Positions 26,037-35,308 of a DNA stretch of 64,000 nt are shown in pieces. Source of the stretch: CAXPZW01 sp964221845 (GTDB taxonomy: Bacteria; Bacteroidota; Bacteroidia; Flavobacteriales_D; Sanyastnellaceae). The DNA lies in NCBI GenBank assembly GCA_964221845.1, contig CAXPZW010000006.1, forward strand, positions 11,297 through 75,296. The letters are read 5' to 3'. A program made the translations under genes and the position numbers. The notes under the pieces are model-generated. The model made no database searches. It had not been told where the DNA came from and worked only from the letters and a program-made list of their open reading frames with translations. The stretch's first letter is position 1, and the number at the start of each line of letters is the position of its first letter.

Positions 26037-27995
26037 TTAGGGCTTGATGACCGTTTCGCGGGCCATGACGCGGCCGTTGAGGTCGGTGACCGTCACGATG
26101 TAAGCGCCCGGAGCAAGCTGGGCAGCGTCAAAGGTAGACTTACCACGCTGGGCTGCCAAGGACGCCACTTCCTGGCCGGTGAGGCTGTGAATGCGCACAT
26201 CGTAGGTGTCGAGGTACATGCCCGGATCAAAGGTCAACACATCCGCAACCGGATTGGGATACAGTTGCACAGGTGCAGCCGCTTGCTCGTCGATGGTGTT
26301 CCAAATCACGCCGCTTTTCCCCGAACGGAATACCGGACGGATCATCAGCGATCCCGAAATGCCTGATTGGATCCAATCGGTGCCGTCGGCCACTTGGAAG
26401 TACAGCTGCTCGGGGTTCTTGTTAAGCCCGCTCTTATCGTTCGCGATGTTCAGAGGCACGTTGCTCAATTTGCTGAAGCCTACGTAAAGGGCGCCCTCGC
26501 TCACGGGGATGGGCTCTTCGTACTGGTAGTAGCTCATGGCGTTGTGACCGGTGGGCACGTACTGCGGGGTTTGGAAGGTGAAGTTGCCGGCAATCTCGTC
26601 TCCGGGAATGCCGCCGCCGTCGGTCCACGCGCGCAGGATGAAGTTCTCTTCAAACGAAAAGTCGCCGTAAGGCAGGAAATGGATGAACAGGCCCAAGAGT
26701 TCGTCGTCCTTTTGGATCTGATAGCGCATGGCGAGTTTGGCGCCGACATTACCCGCGGGGTTCACCACGTAGGCACGTTCGGCTGTGCCGTCGTCGTAGG
26801 CGTAGTAGTTCGTGAAGTTCTGGACGAAGCTGGCCGTGTCGTTCTGCGGGGTTTGGTCGGTAGCATCGTGGAAATAATCCACGCGGAAGATCGCGCAGGT
26901 GTCTGCCTCCTCGGGTTGGTTGGTGGCGTACACAAAGTCGTTGCTGGTGCTTACTTGCCCGCCGATGCCTTGGACAGACATTTCAGTGCGGATGATGGAG
27001 AAACCGTTGCCCGAGGTGTTTGCAAATGCGTTGGGGAAGGACCATTCTTGGTCGGGACCAGTCACGTTGTAGCCGGTCACAAAGTTGACCGTGGGGCCGA
27101 GGTTTTGTTGGTAAGTCAGCACCGTATCTGGGTCCATGAAGAACTCGGGATTCTCCTTGAAGTGGTCCCACGGCATAGCGGTGTAGTCACGCAGCAGCGT
27201 CACGCCCGGATACATGAAGGTCAGCTCCTGCAAGGGGTCCTCTTCAGGGTTGACATTTTGGCGCACCTCGACGTAGTCGAGGTTCCACATGTCAAACGCA
27301 CCTGAAAGCGTGCCCTCACTGCGGAAACGGAACTGGAAACCGTCGGTGAACATGGTGTTGCCAAACTCGGTGTCGCCCACGTTGATGTATGCGCGCTCAA
27401 AGGCCGAAGGTGCGTCTTGCCCGTCTTGGCTCCACACTTCGATCCAGGCGCCGTCACCGCCTACATCGGCAAAGAGCTCAACCACCAGGCGGTCGTTGTT
27501 GTCAGGGGTGTTGCCCCAACCGCCGCCTTGGTAAAAAAACGAGAGGTAAATGTTGTCGGCAACCGTAAAACCGGTGATGTCAATCGGCAGCGAAGTCAAC
27601 GTGTCGGCCGCGCCGAAGGTGTTGTCTGCAGACCAGTCCCACGGGTAGCCGTCGGCCATGAGTCCGTCCAGGGTCGCCACACCAATGGTAGGCGGCTGGA
27701 CGCCAAACCCGTTGTTGATGAAGGCGTGGTTGTCACACCAACGCAGCCATTCGGCGGGCACATCAGGATCTGAAGTGGGTTGCGAGAAACGCGAGAAGTC
27801 ATCGAAGAACGGCAGCTCAAGGACCACATCGGTGGTGCGCTGGGTTTGCTGAGCGGAGATGGGCTGCGCGCGTTTGTGCACCAACTCCGGATTCCACGGA
27901 AGCGGGGCTTCGGCTTCCCCTTGCGCAAACAAGACGGGCGCACACAAGCAGGCAGCAAGCCCAAGCAGCAGGCCGTTAATCAAAGAGGTTTTCAT
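26037..27995 (-). CDS. Secreted protein with T9SS type A sorting domain
   Basis: The 652-aa protein has a Sec signal peptide ending near V-L-F-A-Q. The body is beta-rich, with F-F-D-D-F-S-R at about 65 and W-Y/F-rich jelly-roll-like stretches. The last 75 residues form a type A sorting domain: L-Y-P-N-P-V-A-D, V-R-I-H-S-L-T-G-Q and L-A-P-G-A-Y-I-V-T-V. It is therefore a T9SS substrate bound for the cell surface. No catalytic motif is evident. A second possible ATG at 28004 would add three residues. The start overlaps the end of the PASTA gene by 20 bases. Its steady company with rluD suggests vertical descent. Confidence 0.82.
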   Translation of the reverse strand: MKTSLINGLLLGLAACLCAPVLFAQGEAEAPLPWNPELVHKRAQPISAQQTQRTTDVVLELPFFDDFSRFSQPTSDPDVPAEWLRWCDNHAFINNGFGVQPPTIGVATLDGLMADGYPWDWSADNTFGAADTLTSLPIDITGFTVADNIYLSFFYQGGGWGNTPDNNDRLVVELFADVGGDGAWIEVWSQDGQDAPSAFERAYINVGDTEFGNTMFTDGFQFRFRSEGTLSGAFDMWNLDYVEVRQNVNPEEDPLQELTFMYPGVTLLRDYTAMPWDHFKENPEFFMDPDTVLTYQQNLGPTVNFVTGYNVTGPDQEWSFPNAFANTSGNGFSIIRTEMSVQGIGGQVSTSNDFVYATNQPEEADTCAIFRVDYFHDATDQTPQNDTASFVQNFTNYYAYDDGTAERAYVVNPAGNVGAKLAMRYQIQKDDELLGLFIHFLPYGDFSFEENFILRAWTDGGGIPGDEIAGNFTFQTPQYVPTGHNAMSYYQYEEPIPVSEGALYVGFSKLSNVPLNIANDKSGLNKNPEQLYFQVADGTDWIQSGISGSLMIRPVFRSGKSGVIWNTIDEQAAAPVQLYPNPVADVLTFDPGMYLDTYDVRIHSLTGQEVASLAAQRGKSTFDAAQLAPGAYIVTVTDLNGRVMARETVIKP

Positions 27996-28800
27996 CGGGA
28001 TCATAGTCGGTCGAGTCGGACGCAGCCGTGGTGGGCAGCGGTCGGTTGGTCAGCCACAGGTTCACTTCGGAACCTACGCGCACCAAGGTGCCGCGTTCTG
28101 ACAAAGGGCGTTGTTCGTATACCCAGCAACGGGCGGTGTCTTCTGCAGTAAGCAGGTCTGAATCAAAAGCAGCAAAACCCACGGTGAGCCCGGCAAACTG
28201 CAGGACTTTGCGTGCGCTGTCCAAGTGCATGCCGTAAACGTGAGGCACGGGGATTTTTTCATCGCGGCGCTCGCCTACGTAGACCACCACTTTTTCGTCG
28301 CGGCGGATCTCGTCTTTGGGGCCGAGCGGTTTGCCGTTGTGCTCCACGCGGATGACGCAGTCGTACAGCAGCTCGTGGGGTTCGTACTTGATGGAGTAGT
28401 CCAGGCCTTTGTTTTCCAGGCGGATGACCGCGACATTCTTGCGCTCGCCTTCTTCTACCCCCAACTTCACAAAGCTGGGGCGGAAGCGGTAGGCGGTCAG
28501 GTACACCGGACGGCCTCGTTTGACCTCTGCACCAAAGGCAGGGCTCTGCTCACACACGTGACCCGGTGTGGCCGATGCACTCCACAGCGAATCCACCAGC
28601 ATGGCCTCCAAGTCCAGCTCTTCCAATTGGGCGGTGGCTTGGGCAAGAGACATCTCTGAGACGTTGGGCACGGTGATGTAATCGCCGTGATCGGTGTAGC
28701 TGTTGAGGTACCATTTGAGTCCAAAAAAGCCCACAACGGCCAGCACAGCTGCAATTAAGAGTTGGCGAAGAAAGGTTTTGCTGAACAAAAATCGAATCAT
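27976..28800 (-). CDS. Membrane-anchored PASTA-domain protein
   Basis: The 274-aa protein has a short cytoplasmic start, one transmembrane helix (about 10-30, L-L-I-A-A-V-L-A-V-V-G-F-F) and three PASTA domains. The first begins I-T-V-P-N-V-S-E-M and the third I-P-V-P-H-V-Y-G-M. PASTA domains bind peptidoglycan or muropeptides in kinases and PBPs; here there is neither a kinase nor a transpeptidase domain. The extra in-frame ATG at 28869 would precede the membrane helix with 23 unlikely residues and lies upstream of a -7 box, so 28800 is chosen. The acidic tail ends D-E-N-L-F-D. Confidence 0.87.
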   Translation of the reverse strand: MIRFLFSKTFLRQLLIAAVLAVVGFFGLKWYLNSYTDHGDYITVPNVSEMSLAQATAQLEELDLEAMLVDSLWSASATPGHVCEQSPAFGAEVKRGRPVYLTAYRFRPSFVKLGVEEGERKNVAVIRLENKGLDYSIKYEPHELLYDCVIRVEHNGKPLGPKDEIRRDEKVVVYVGERRDEKIPVPHVYGMHLDSARKVLQFAGLTVGFAAFDSDLLTAEDTARCWVYEQRPLSERGTLVRVGSEVNLWLTNRPLPTTAASDSTDYDPDENLFD

Positions 28801-28821
28801 TCCGGGCGCTGGTATAAGGGC

Positions 28822-28829
28822 CAAAGATA
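28822..28829 (-). promoter_or_regulatory. -7 box of the PASTA-T9SS-rluD operon
   Basis: TATCTTTG on the minus strand matches TAnnTTTG, 21 bases before the ATG at 28800. It supports that start over 28869, which lies upstream of the box. Confidence 0.55.
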
Positions 28830-28956
28830 CACAATTGGCCCTGCGGCCTTCTGCCCGGATAAACGGCAAAAGCCCGCAAATATTGGGGCGTTGCGCTGGA
28901 TGTTTTTCGCGCTTCTAGCTCTCGAAAATCGGACGCCGCGCGCCCCTCCTATTCGT

Positions 28957-28982
28957 GTATAAACGCGTATACCCGTTTATAC
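28957..28982. repeat. 9-bp perfect inverted repeat in a divergent intergenic region
   Basis: GTATAAACG and CGTTTATAC are separated by CGTATACC. Around it TATACCCG occurs twice. No T run follows. It lies 58 bases before the start of the 1093-aa T9SS gene and could be an operator or a structured leader element. Confidence 0.5.
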
Positions 28983-29040
28983 CCGCTTCCCTCCCGACTT
29001 CAGCAGGACAGCCAAGCCACCTTGGCACAAAACCGCTGAA

Positions 29041-32000
29041 ATGAAAACCCTCCGCCTCTTATGCGCAGTTTTGCTGTGTACCCGTTGCCTCGCGCAATCC
29101 CCTTGTTCCCCGTTGACCTTTCCGGACCTTCCCCCTTGGGACATCGCCAACCCCACTGCTCCTTGGGACTTGGACACCACTTACTCCGGGGAAACGGTCT
29201 CGGTCCGCGCCTATTTGAAGTACCGCTGCAATCCGGCCGGCGATTCCCTGCGTAAGCCGTTCGTGTTCGTGGAAGGCATAGACTTCAATTTGGACGCTGA
29301 ACCACTCAGGTGTGGGGACTTTGGGTGGGAAGCGTTCATTGGAACCAGCCCGGACTATCCCATGCTCTATAACATGCCCACCTTGGTCAACGCCTTACGC
29401 GACGAGGGCTACGACATCATCCTCGTAGACTTTGCCGACGGCGCCGCTGACCTCCGCGCAAACGCCGAAGCGCTGCAAGCCGTGCTGGTGCGCATCCGTC
29501 AGTGGACCGCAGGTGATCAGCCCCTAGTATTGGCTGGAGCGAGCATGGGCGGACAAATCACCCGATACACCTTGGCTACCATGGAAGAAGCAGGCCTACC
29601 GCACTGCTGCCGTTTGTGGATCTCCTTGGATGCGCCTCACACCGGTGCCAACATCCCGTTGGGCCTGCAACACTGCCTCGACTTTCTGGCCGAACCGGTC
29701 CTGAACCTGGACAACGCCCAACAAAAACTAACACAAACCCTGCATCGACCAGCCGCCAGACAATTACTGCGTGACCAACTGCCTGGTGCTGCATCGCTCT
29801 ATACTTCCTTTTATGAGGAAATGGAAGCCCTGGGGTATCCCCAATCCATGCGCAAGGTGGGCGTGGCCAACGGCGCTATGGATGCTACACCGGTTGCGAT
29901 TGCTCCAGGCAGCAGTCTGTTTGACTATGAAATCACCTTCCCTATCACCGAAGAGACCGTCATGCATCTGCAGGCCTTCGCAGCGCCGGGCAATGCCGGC
30001 CAAGTGTTTGACGGCACGGCTCCTATTTCCTTTGTACCCGTGTACGACGCCAATCCGTGCACGTGGCTGCCCGAATCGGTGGTGACCGATGCGCAAAGTA
30101 TGCCCGCAGGCAGTCTGGCTTTGGACCACGCTCCTGGCGGGCGGCGCAATACCATCACCGAACTGGTATTAGAAATCAACGCTGGCATCGCCTCCTCGGG
30201 CTGTGCTACGGACACGATCGCCAACTTTCAATCGGTACACAGTTTCATCCCTACAGCCTCTGCACTTGGGGTAGACGATGCCTACCTGTTTTCACCGCTT
30301 GGTCAAGCGCTGGCCAACGATCCCGATCTTTCTCCTTTTGACGTCACGCACGGTCCAATGGGCAGCAACGAATGGCACAGCGAGGTGTCCAGTGCTACCG
30401 CACAACTGCTCATGCGTGAAGTGCTGGCCGGTGAAAATCCGCTGCCTGCGCTGTTTGACCAAGGGCTGTTCACCTTCCGTGACTCTGCGAGCTACTTGGT
30501 GTACGATGTCGAGGTCACCGGCACCGCTCAACTGCACGTCCACGGGGGCGAAGCGCCGCATTGGGGCACCTCGCCTTCTGGAACCACCACTCCACTAGGA
30601 GGCCACTTCAACCTTGTGACCAACCCCTGTGGCAGCCATCTGGAGGTCCATGACGGAGGCCAATTGCTCCTCGGGCACGCAGCATCTGGATCCACCGCAA
30701 ACCTCCACTTGCGCGATGGGTCGCTACTGGAACTCGGACCTCAAGGCTTGCTGGAAATACGGCCCGGCAGTCAATTGGTGGTCGAATCTGACGCCACGCT
30801 GCGCTTGGAAGGCGGCATGTGCCGGGTTTTGCCTGGCGCAGAAATTCACATCCACCCCGGAGCGCGTTTGGAAATCACAGGTGGCCAGCTGCAGCTAGAA
30901 GGGCCCGAAGGCGGGTTGTTTCTGGGCGGGTCTTGCTTGCTTGCCACGGGCACCACGTTTGCCCCCTTGTTCCAAGACCAACTGGCGCCCATCCACATCA
31001 CCCACCCGGTTGAGCTCGAAGTGCTGGGAGAAACCGGACTCTTGCTGGAAGGAGCGCACCCACAGAACACTGCGCTGTCCATCCATGCGGGTGCGTCCCT
31101 CACCCTGCCTTCCGGACTCACCCATTTTCGCATGCAGGATGCACAAATCACATTGGGCACCGACGCCCTGCTGGAGGTGGCCTGCCATGTGCATCACCGC
31201 AACGCCACGGTCTCCTGCCCTACCCAGGATTGTGGAGGCTGGACGCTGCAGCGAGACGCCTACATTCAAGATTGTCTTTGGGAGGAACTCCCCACCGATG
31301 CGCTGCTCACCAATGGGCTACTGCGCATGCTGGAGTGCACCGTCAGCGGCGAATCCGGGCACCTCTTTGTCAAGGGGCGCACCTACGACATCCAAGACAC
31401 CGACTTTTCAGGATCGCAAGGGGTCAGCTCCCTGGCCCTTGAGTTTGACGCGAGGTTGCGCGGATGCACGTTTTTAGGAACTGGAGTCATTGGCAATGCC
31501 GAGGCCGTCAGTGACCATTCCGAACAGGCCCTGTTTGTACAAGGGTGCGACTTTGACGATTGCAGCGTGGGCGCAGCCAAACATGATGGCAAGTTGCATG
31601 TGCAATGCTCCACCTTTGGGGGGAACGACACAGGAGTGTTGCTCACGGGAGACGCCCAAGCCTATTTGGACCCGTTGCACGGCGGTGGTTACAACCACTT
31701 TCACCACAACACCACTGCACTGGAAATCTCAGGCGCACCGCTGCCCGTGCTGACAGATGGCTACAACCGCTGGGAACAAGAAACCCACGAACACCTCATC
31801 ACAGGATGGACACCTGGTTCATGTGCAGGCAGCTGTAGCACGTATCTTCCCGCAACACACAACACTTGGTCGGAAACCTGGGAGTCCACAGAAGCTGGGC
31901 CTTCAGGACCAGAACCATTACCTGAGAAGTTCAACTTGTGGCGCATGGACCCTGACTATGGCTGCGCAGGAAACCCTATGGGACTGGGATGCGAGGTGCT

Positions 32001-32322
32001 GTTCGGCGACCAAGAACCGGTGGCAGCCAGTGCATGCCTCAACTGGGTACCCAAACCCGGGCTGAATCGTAGCACTGCGCTATCGGCTGTCCACATTGCA
32101 CCCAACCCCAGCGCCGGACAAGCAGTGCTGATCAACACTGGAGCTGTAGAGGTTGTAGTGCTGACCGTGCGATCCGTTTCTGGTCAGGTTTGCGCAGCGA
32201 TGCACAGCACCCTTGATGCAGGCAAGCGTTTGTCACTCCCTCAGTTAAAACCAGGCGTCTATTTCTTAGAAGTGCTGTCCGGAGGATCGGTCAGCTATGT
32301 GCGTTGGGTTGTGGCGCCCTGA
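29041..32322 (+). CDS. Lipase-like and beta-helix secreted protein with T9SS type A sorting domain
   Basis: The 1093-aa protein has a signal peptide (cleavage near C-L-A-Q), then an alpha/beta-hydrolase region (about 70-420) with F-V-E-G-I-D-F at 76-82 and the nucleophile elbow G-A-S-M-G-G (Ser168), preceded by Y-D-I-I-L-V-D-F. Residues about 480-1000 are a repetitive beta-helix-like region with short strands such as L-L-E-L-G-P-Q-G-L-L-E-I and G-A-R-L-E-I-T-G-G-Q-L. The C-terminal 75 residues carry the sorting signal (I-A-P-N-P-S-A-G, L-K-P-G-V-Y-F-L-E-V). It is probably a surface esterase or lipase presented on a beta-helix stalk. The substrate is unknown, and the acid and histidine of the triad were not assigned with confidence. 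Confidence 0.8.
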   Translation: MKTLRLLCAVLLCTRCLAQSPCSPLTFPDLPPWDIANPTAPWDLDTTYSGETVSVRAYLKYRCNPAGDSLRKPFVFVEGIDFNLDAEPLRCGDFGWEAFIGTSPDYPMLYNMPTLVNALRDEGYDIILVDFADGAADLRANAEALQAVLVRIRQWTAGDQPLVLAGASMGGQITRYTLATMEEAGLPHCCRLWISLDAPHTGANIPLGLQHCLDFLAEPVLNLDNAQQKLTQTLHRPAARQLLRDQLPGAASLYTSFYEEMEALGYPQSMRKVGVANGAMDATPVAIAPGSSLFDYEITFPITEETVMHLQAFAAPGNAGQVFDGTAPISFVPVYDANPCTWLPESVVTDAQSMPAGSLALDHAPGGRRNTITELVLEINAGIASSGCATDTIANFQSVHSFIPTASALGVDDAYLFSPLGQALANDPDLSPFDVTHGPMGSNEWHSEVSSATAQLLMREVLAGENPLPALFDQGLFTFRDSASYLVYDVEVTGTAQLHVHGGEAPHWGTSPSGTTTPLGGHFNLVTNPCGSHLEVHDGGQLLLGHAASGSTANLHLRDGSLLELGPQGLLEIRPGSQLVVESDATLRLEGGMCRVLPGAEIHIHPGARLEITGGQLQLEGPEGGLFLGGSCLLATGTTFAPLFQDQLAPIHITHPVELEVLGETGLLLEGAHPQNTALSIHAGASLTLPSGLTHFRMQDAQITLGTDALLEVACHVHHRNATVSCPTQDCGGWTLQRDAYIQDCLWEELPTDALLTNGLLRMLECTVSGESGHLFVKGRTYDIQDTDFSGSQGVSSLALEFDARLRGCTFLGTGVIGNAEAVSDHSEQALFVQGCDFDDCSVGAAKHDGKLHVQCSTFGGNDTGVLLTGDAQAYLDPLHGGGYNHFHHNTTALEISGAPLPVLTDGYNRWEQETHEHLITGWTPGSCAGSCSTYLPATHNTWSETWESTEAGPSGPEPLPEKFNLWRMDPDYGCAGNPMGLGCEVLFGDQEPVAASACLNWVPKPGLNRSTALSAVHIAPNPSAGQAVLINTGAVEVVVLTVRSVSGQVCAAMHSTLDAGKRLSLPQLKPGVYFLEVLSGGSVSYVRWVVAP

Positions 32323-32323
32323 A

Positions 32324-34567
32324 TCAGGACGACATGGCCTTGTGCAGCACGTTGTCGTAGATGTCTTGGAAGTCAGTGATGAAGCCAAAGTGCTGGCCGT
32401 CCACCACACACTTGCCGCGGGTCACGTGACCCAGCAACATCATGTTGACCCCGGCATCACCGACAGCGTCAATGAATTCGTCCTCGTAGTCTTCCACCAC
32501 CGATACAATCACGCGGCTTTGGCTCTCACCAAAGAGGAAGGCGTCGAGGCGAATTTCAGAGTCGGTCACTACGTCAAAGCCCATCCCGCCGGGCATGCCC
32601 ATTTCGCACAGCGATACAAACAGTCCACCGTCGGCCACGTCGTGCACAGCGTTCACGTAGTTCTGACGGATCAGAGTTTTGACGCACTCCTGCAGCTTGT
32701 GCTCCTCGTCGAGGTCAAAGTGTGGCGCAGGGCTCAAGGTCACCCCGTGAATGGCGCTCAAGTATTCCGAAGAGTTGATGTCTTCCTTGGGGTCACCCAA
32801 CAGGAAGATCAAATCACCCTTGTACTTGAAGTTGAGCGAGGTGTGCAGCGACTTGTCCTTCAACAGGCCAAGCATGCCAATGGTTGGAGTTGGGAAAACC
32901 GGTTTGGCGGTGCCGTCAGCGTCTACGGTTTGGTTGTAGAAGCTCACGTTACCACCGGTGACCGGGGTTTCAAACTTCTCACACGCCGCGCTCATGCCTT
33001 TGATGGCGCCCACAAACTGCCAGTATACTTCTGGGTTGTAGGGGTTACCGAAGTTCAGGCAGTTGGTGATGGCCGAGGGCTCGCCGCCCGAACACACGAT
33101 GTTTCGTGCGGCCTCTGCTACGGCAATGGCGGTACCCACTTCAGGGTCGTTGTTCACGTAGCGGGCGTTGCAGTCAACGGTGAGGGCCAGGGCCTTATTG
33201 GTACCCTTGATGTTCACAATTGCCGCGTCGCTCGGTTTGTTGGAAGTCATGGTGGCGGTGCCGACCATGCTGTCGTATTGTTCCCATACCCAGCGCTTGG
33301 AAGCGATGTTGGGTTGGGCCATCAGCTTGCGCGCGGTCACCACGATGTCTTCGGGCTCCGGGATTTGGCTGATGTCGAATTTTTGTGCTTCGGCGTAGTA
33401 GGCCGGCTCTTTGTATTCACGCTCGTACACCGGAGCACCTCCGCCGAGCACCAACGAATCGGCAGGCACATCGCCCACCAGCTCACCGTTCATGAAGTAG
33501 CGCACTTGGCCGCCTTCGGTCACCACGCCGATTTCCACCGCGTGCAAGTCCCACTTCTCGAAGATGTCGAGTACGGTTTGCTCTTGGCCTTTGTGCACCA
33601 CAACGAGCATGCGCTCTTGGCTTTCGCTCAGCAGGATTTCGAACGGCTTCATGTCGTGCTGACGCAGGGGTACGCGGTCCAAGTGGATGTCCATGCCCAC
33701 CTCACCGGCGGCACTCATCTCACAGCTTGAACAGGTAATGCCCGCAGCGCCCATGTCTTGCATACCTACCACGCAGTCGGTTTCGGCGAGTTCCATAGTG
33801 GCCTCCAGCAGGAGCTTTTCCTGGAAGGGGTCGCCTACTTGTACCGATGGCAAATCATCTGCCGAATCTTCGGTGATGTCTTTGGAAGCAAACGACGCGC
33901 CCTGGATGCCGTCTTTACCGGTGCTTGAACCCACGATGAAGACGGGGTTGCCCGGCCCTTTTGAGGTGGCCGAGATGATGCGATCGGTGTCGATGATGCC
34001 CGCAGACATGGCGTTCACCAGCGGGTTGACTTGGTAGCTGGGGTCGAAGAAGACCTCGCCACCCACTACTGGGATGCCGAATGCGTTGCCGTAATCACCA
34101 ATGCCTTTGACCACGCCTTCGAGCAGCCACTTGGTGCGCTTGTTCTCCAAGCTGCCAAAACGCAGCGAGTTGAGTTGCGCTACCGGGCGGGCACCCATGG
34201 TGAAGATGTCGCGGTTGATGCCGCCCACACCGGTTGCCGCGCCTTGGTAAGGCTCAATGGCAGAAGGGTGGTTGTGCGATTCGATCTTGAACGCACAGCC
34301 GAGGCCGTCGCCAATGTCCACCAGACCGGCGTTCTCTTCGCCTGCCTCAACCAGCATATGCGGGCCTTTTTTGGGCAGGGTTTTGAGCCATTTGATGGAG
34401 TTTTTGTACGAACAGTGCTCACTCCACATCACGGAGTACACGCACATTTCGGTGAATGTCGGGGTGCGGCCGAGGATTTCTTTGATCGCGTCAAACTCTT
34501 CGGGACGCAAGCCCATTTCCTGGGCTTGTTCGAGGGTGGCATCGGGGCCTTGAACCTTGCTGCTCAT
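32324..34567 (-). CDS. purL: Phosphoribosylformylglycinamidine synthase PurL (small form)
   Basis: The 747-aa enzyme converts FGAR to FGAM in purine synthesis. Motifs include W-S-E-H-C-S-Y-K near residue 50, E-S-H-N-H-P-S near 93, G-A-A-T-G-V-G-G-I-N-R-D, and D-M-G-A-A-G-I-T-C-S-S. At this length it lacks the glutaminase domain, so it is the small PurL that works with separate PurS and PurQ. Neither is in the window. The ATG at 34567 (M-S-S-K-V-Q) is preferred over an upstream in-frame start that overlaps the promoter. The 3' end lies one base from the convergent T9SS gene. Confidence 0.94.
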   Translation of the reverse strand: MSSKVQGPDATLEQAQEMGLRPEEFDAIKEILGRTPTFTEMCVYSVMWSEHCSYKNSIKWLKTLPKKGPHMLVEAGEENAGLVDIGDGLGCAFKIESHNHPSAIEPYQGAATGVGGINRDIFTMGARPVAQLNSLRFGSLENKRTKWLLEGVVKGIGDYGNAFGIPVVGGEVFFDPSYQVNPLVNAMSAGIIDTDRIISATSKGPGNPVFIVGSSTGKDGIQGASFASKDITEDSADDLPSVQVGDPFQEKLLLEATMELAETDCVVGMQDMGAAGITCSSCEMSAAGEVGMDIHLDRVPLRQHDMKPFEILLSESQERMLVVVHKGQEQTVLDIFEKWDLHAVEIGVVTEGGQVRYFMNGELVGDVPADSLVLGGGAPVYEREYKEPAYYAEAQKFDISQIPEPEDIVVTARKLMAQPNIASKRWVWEQYDSMVGTATMTSNKPSDAAIVNIKGTNKALALTVDCNARYVNNDPEVGTAIAVAEAARNIVCSGGEPSAITNCLNFGNPYNPEVYWQFVGAIKGMSAACEKFETPVTGGNVSFYNQTVDADGTAKPVFPTPTIGMLGLLKDKSLHTSLNFKYKGDLIFLLGDPKEDINSSEYLSAIHGVTLSPAPHFDLDEEHKLQECVKTLIRQNYVNAVHDVADGGLFVSLCEMGMPGGMGFDVVTDSEIRLDAFLFGESQSRVIVSVVEDYEDEFIDAVGDAGVNMMLLGHVTRGKCVVDGQHFGFITDFQDIYDNVLHKAMSS

Positions 34568-34597
34568 GCAGGGGTAGAATTGGAGGTGAATGCGGCG

Positions 34598-34605
34598 CAA
34601 AGTTA
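34598..34605 (-). promoter_or_regulatory. -7 box of purL
   Basis: TAACTTTG on the minus strand matches TAnnTTTG, 30 bases before the ATG at 34567. A TTG on the minus strand at 34623-34621 gives a 15-base spacer, shorter than usual. Confidence 0.48.
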
Positions 34606-34659
34606 CCAATTCCCCTTGGTCAAACCTGCGCTTTGGGGGCGCGCTGTGAAGAAGTTTCG

Positions 34660-35241
34660 CTAGTCGAGTTCACGGAAGGTCACCCGGCGGGTTTCCATTT
34701 GTTGGAGCAGGAACAAATCGATGACCGTATGGGCCGCTACAGCTGCCCAAATCCCAATCCATTCGGTGAGGTATCCGAGCAGGGCAATCATCACCGTCAT
34801 CACCCCCCCGTACACCGAAATGCGCCAAGAGCGAATATTCAGGTAGCCGTGCAAGGCAATGAACATGATGGCCGTGGGCCAGATGCCCAGGAGCGGCTGT
34901 ACCGCACATCGGAACAGGATTTCCTCACCCACTCCTGCGCTCAGCGACAAAAAGATGCGCTCACCGCGGTCCAGATGCAGTGCGCCAAACATGTCTTGGT
35001 AACGGCTGGTGGCCTCTTGCATGAAGTCGCGTTCCACCAGCCACTGGGCCAGCATGCCTATACACCCCCCTGCAACCACGCCCACAGCAAGTTGCAACAG
35101 GAGTGGTCCACCTGCGCGCAACCGCTCGTACATGCTCACGTCGGTCCACCCGGCAATGAGCCACGCAATGGCGGGCATGCCAATAAAGGTGGCCGCAGCC
35201 AGCCCCATTACGAGTTTTTTCTGTTGAGCCGAGTCGATCAT
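34660..35241 (-). CDS. CPBP-family intramembrane metalloprotease
   Basis: The 193-aa protein has about five hydrophobic segments and the CPBP (Abi/CAAX protease-like) motifs: E-E-I-L-F-R at 106-111 (Glu106, Glu107, Arg111), His131 in F-I-A-L-H-G-Y-L, and His171 in A-A-H-T-V-I-D. These are the expected metal and catalytic residues. Prokaryotic members are linked to bacteriocin immunity or membrane protein processing, but most have no known substrate. It is a single-gene unit, divergent from the gene at 35309. Confidence 0.85.
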   Translation of the reverse strand: MIDSAQQKKLVMGLAAATFIGMPAIAWLIAGWTDVSMYERLRAGGPLLLQLAVGVVAGGCIGMLAQWLVERDFMQEATSRYQDMFGALHLDRGERIFLSLSAGVGEEILFRCAVQPLLGIWPTAIMFIALHGYLNIRSWRISVYGGVMTVMIALLGYLTEWIGIWAAVAAHTVIDLFLLQQMETRRVTFRELD

Positions 35242-35254
35242 TTTTCCTGTCCAA

Positions 35255-35268
35255 CAAATGTACTTTTG
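35255..35268. promoter_or_regulatory. Overlapping divergent -7 boxes
   Basis: The minus strand reads TACATTTG at 35262-35255, 13 bases before the CPBP gene. The plus strand reads TACTTTTG at 35261-35268, 40 bases before the gene at 35309. Both match TAnnTTTG exactly and share two base pairs, so polymerases could not occupy both promoters at once. Confidence 0.48.
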
Positions 35269-35308
35269 TTTGAAACGCCCTTATAACCGGTTAGGCTTAA
35301 ATTGAAGG

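Noticed and set aside
29023..29040. TTGGCACAAAACCGCTG just before the 1093-aa gene, resembling a sigma-54 box
   Set aside because: The GG to GC spacing is 9 rather than 10, and a -12 box there would put the transcript start inside the coding region.
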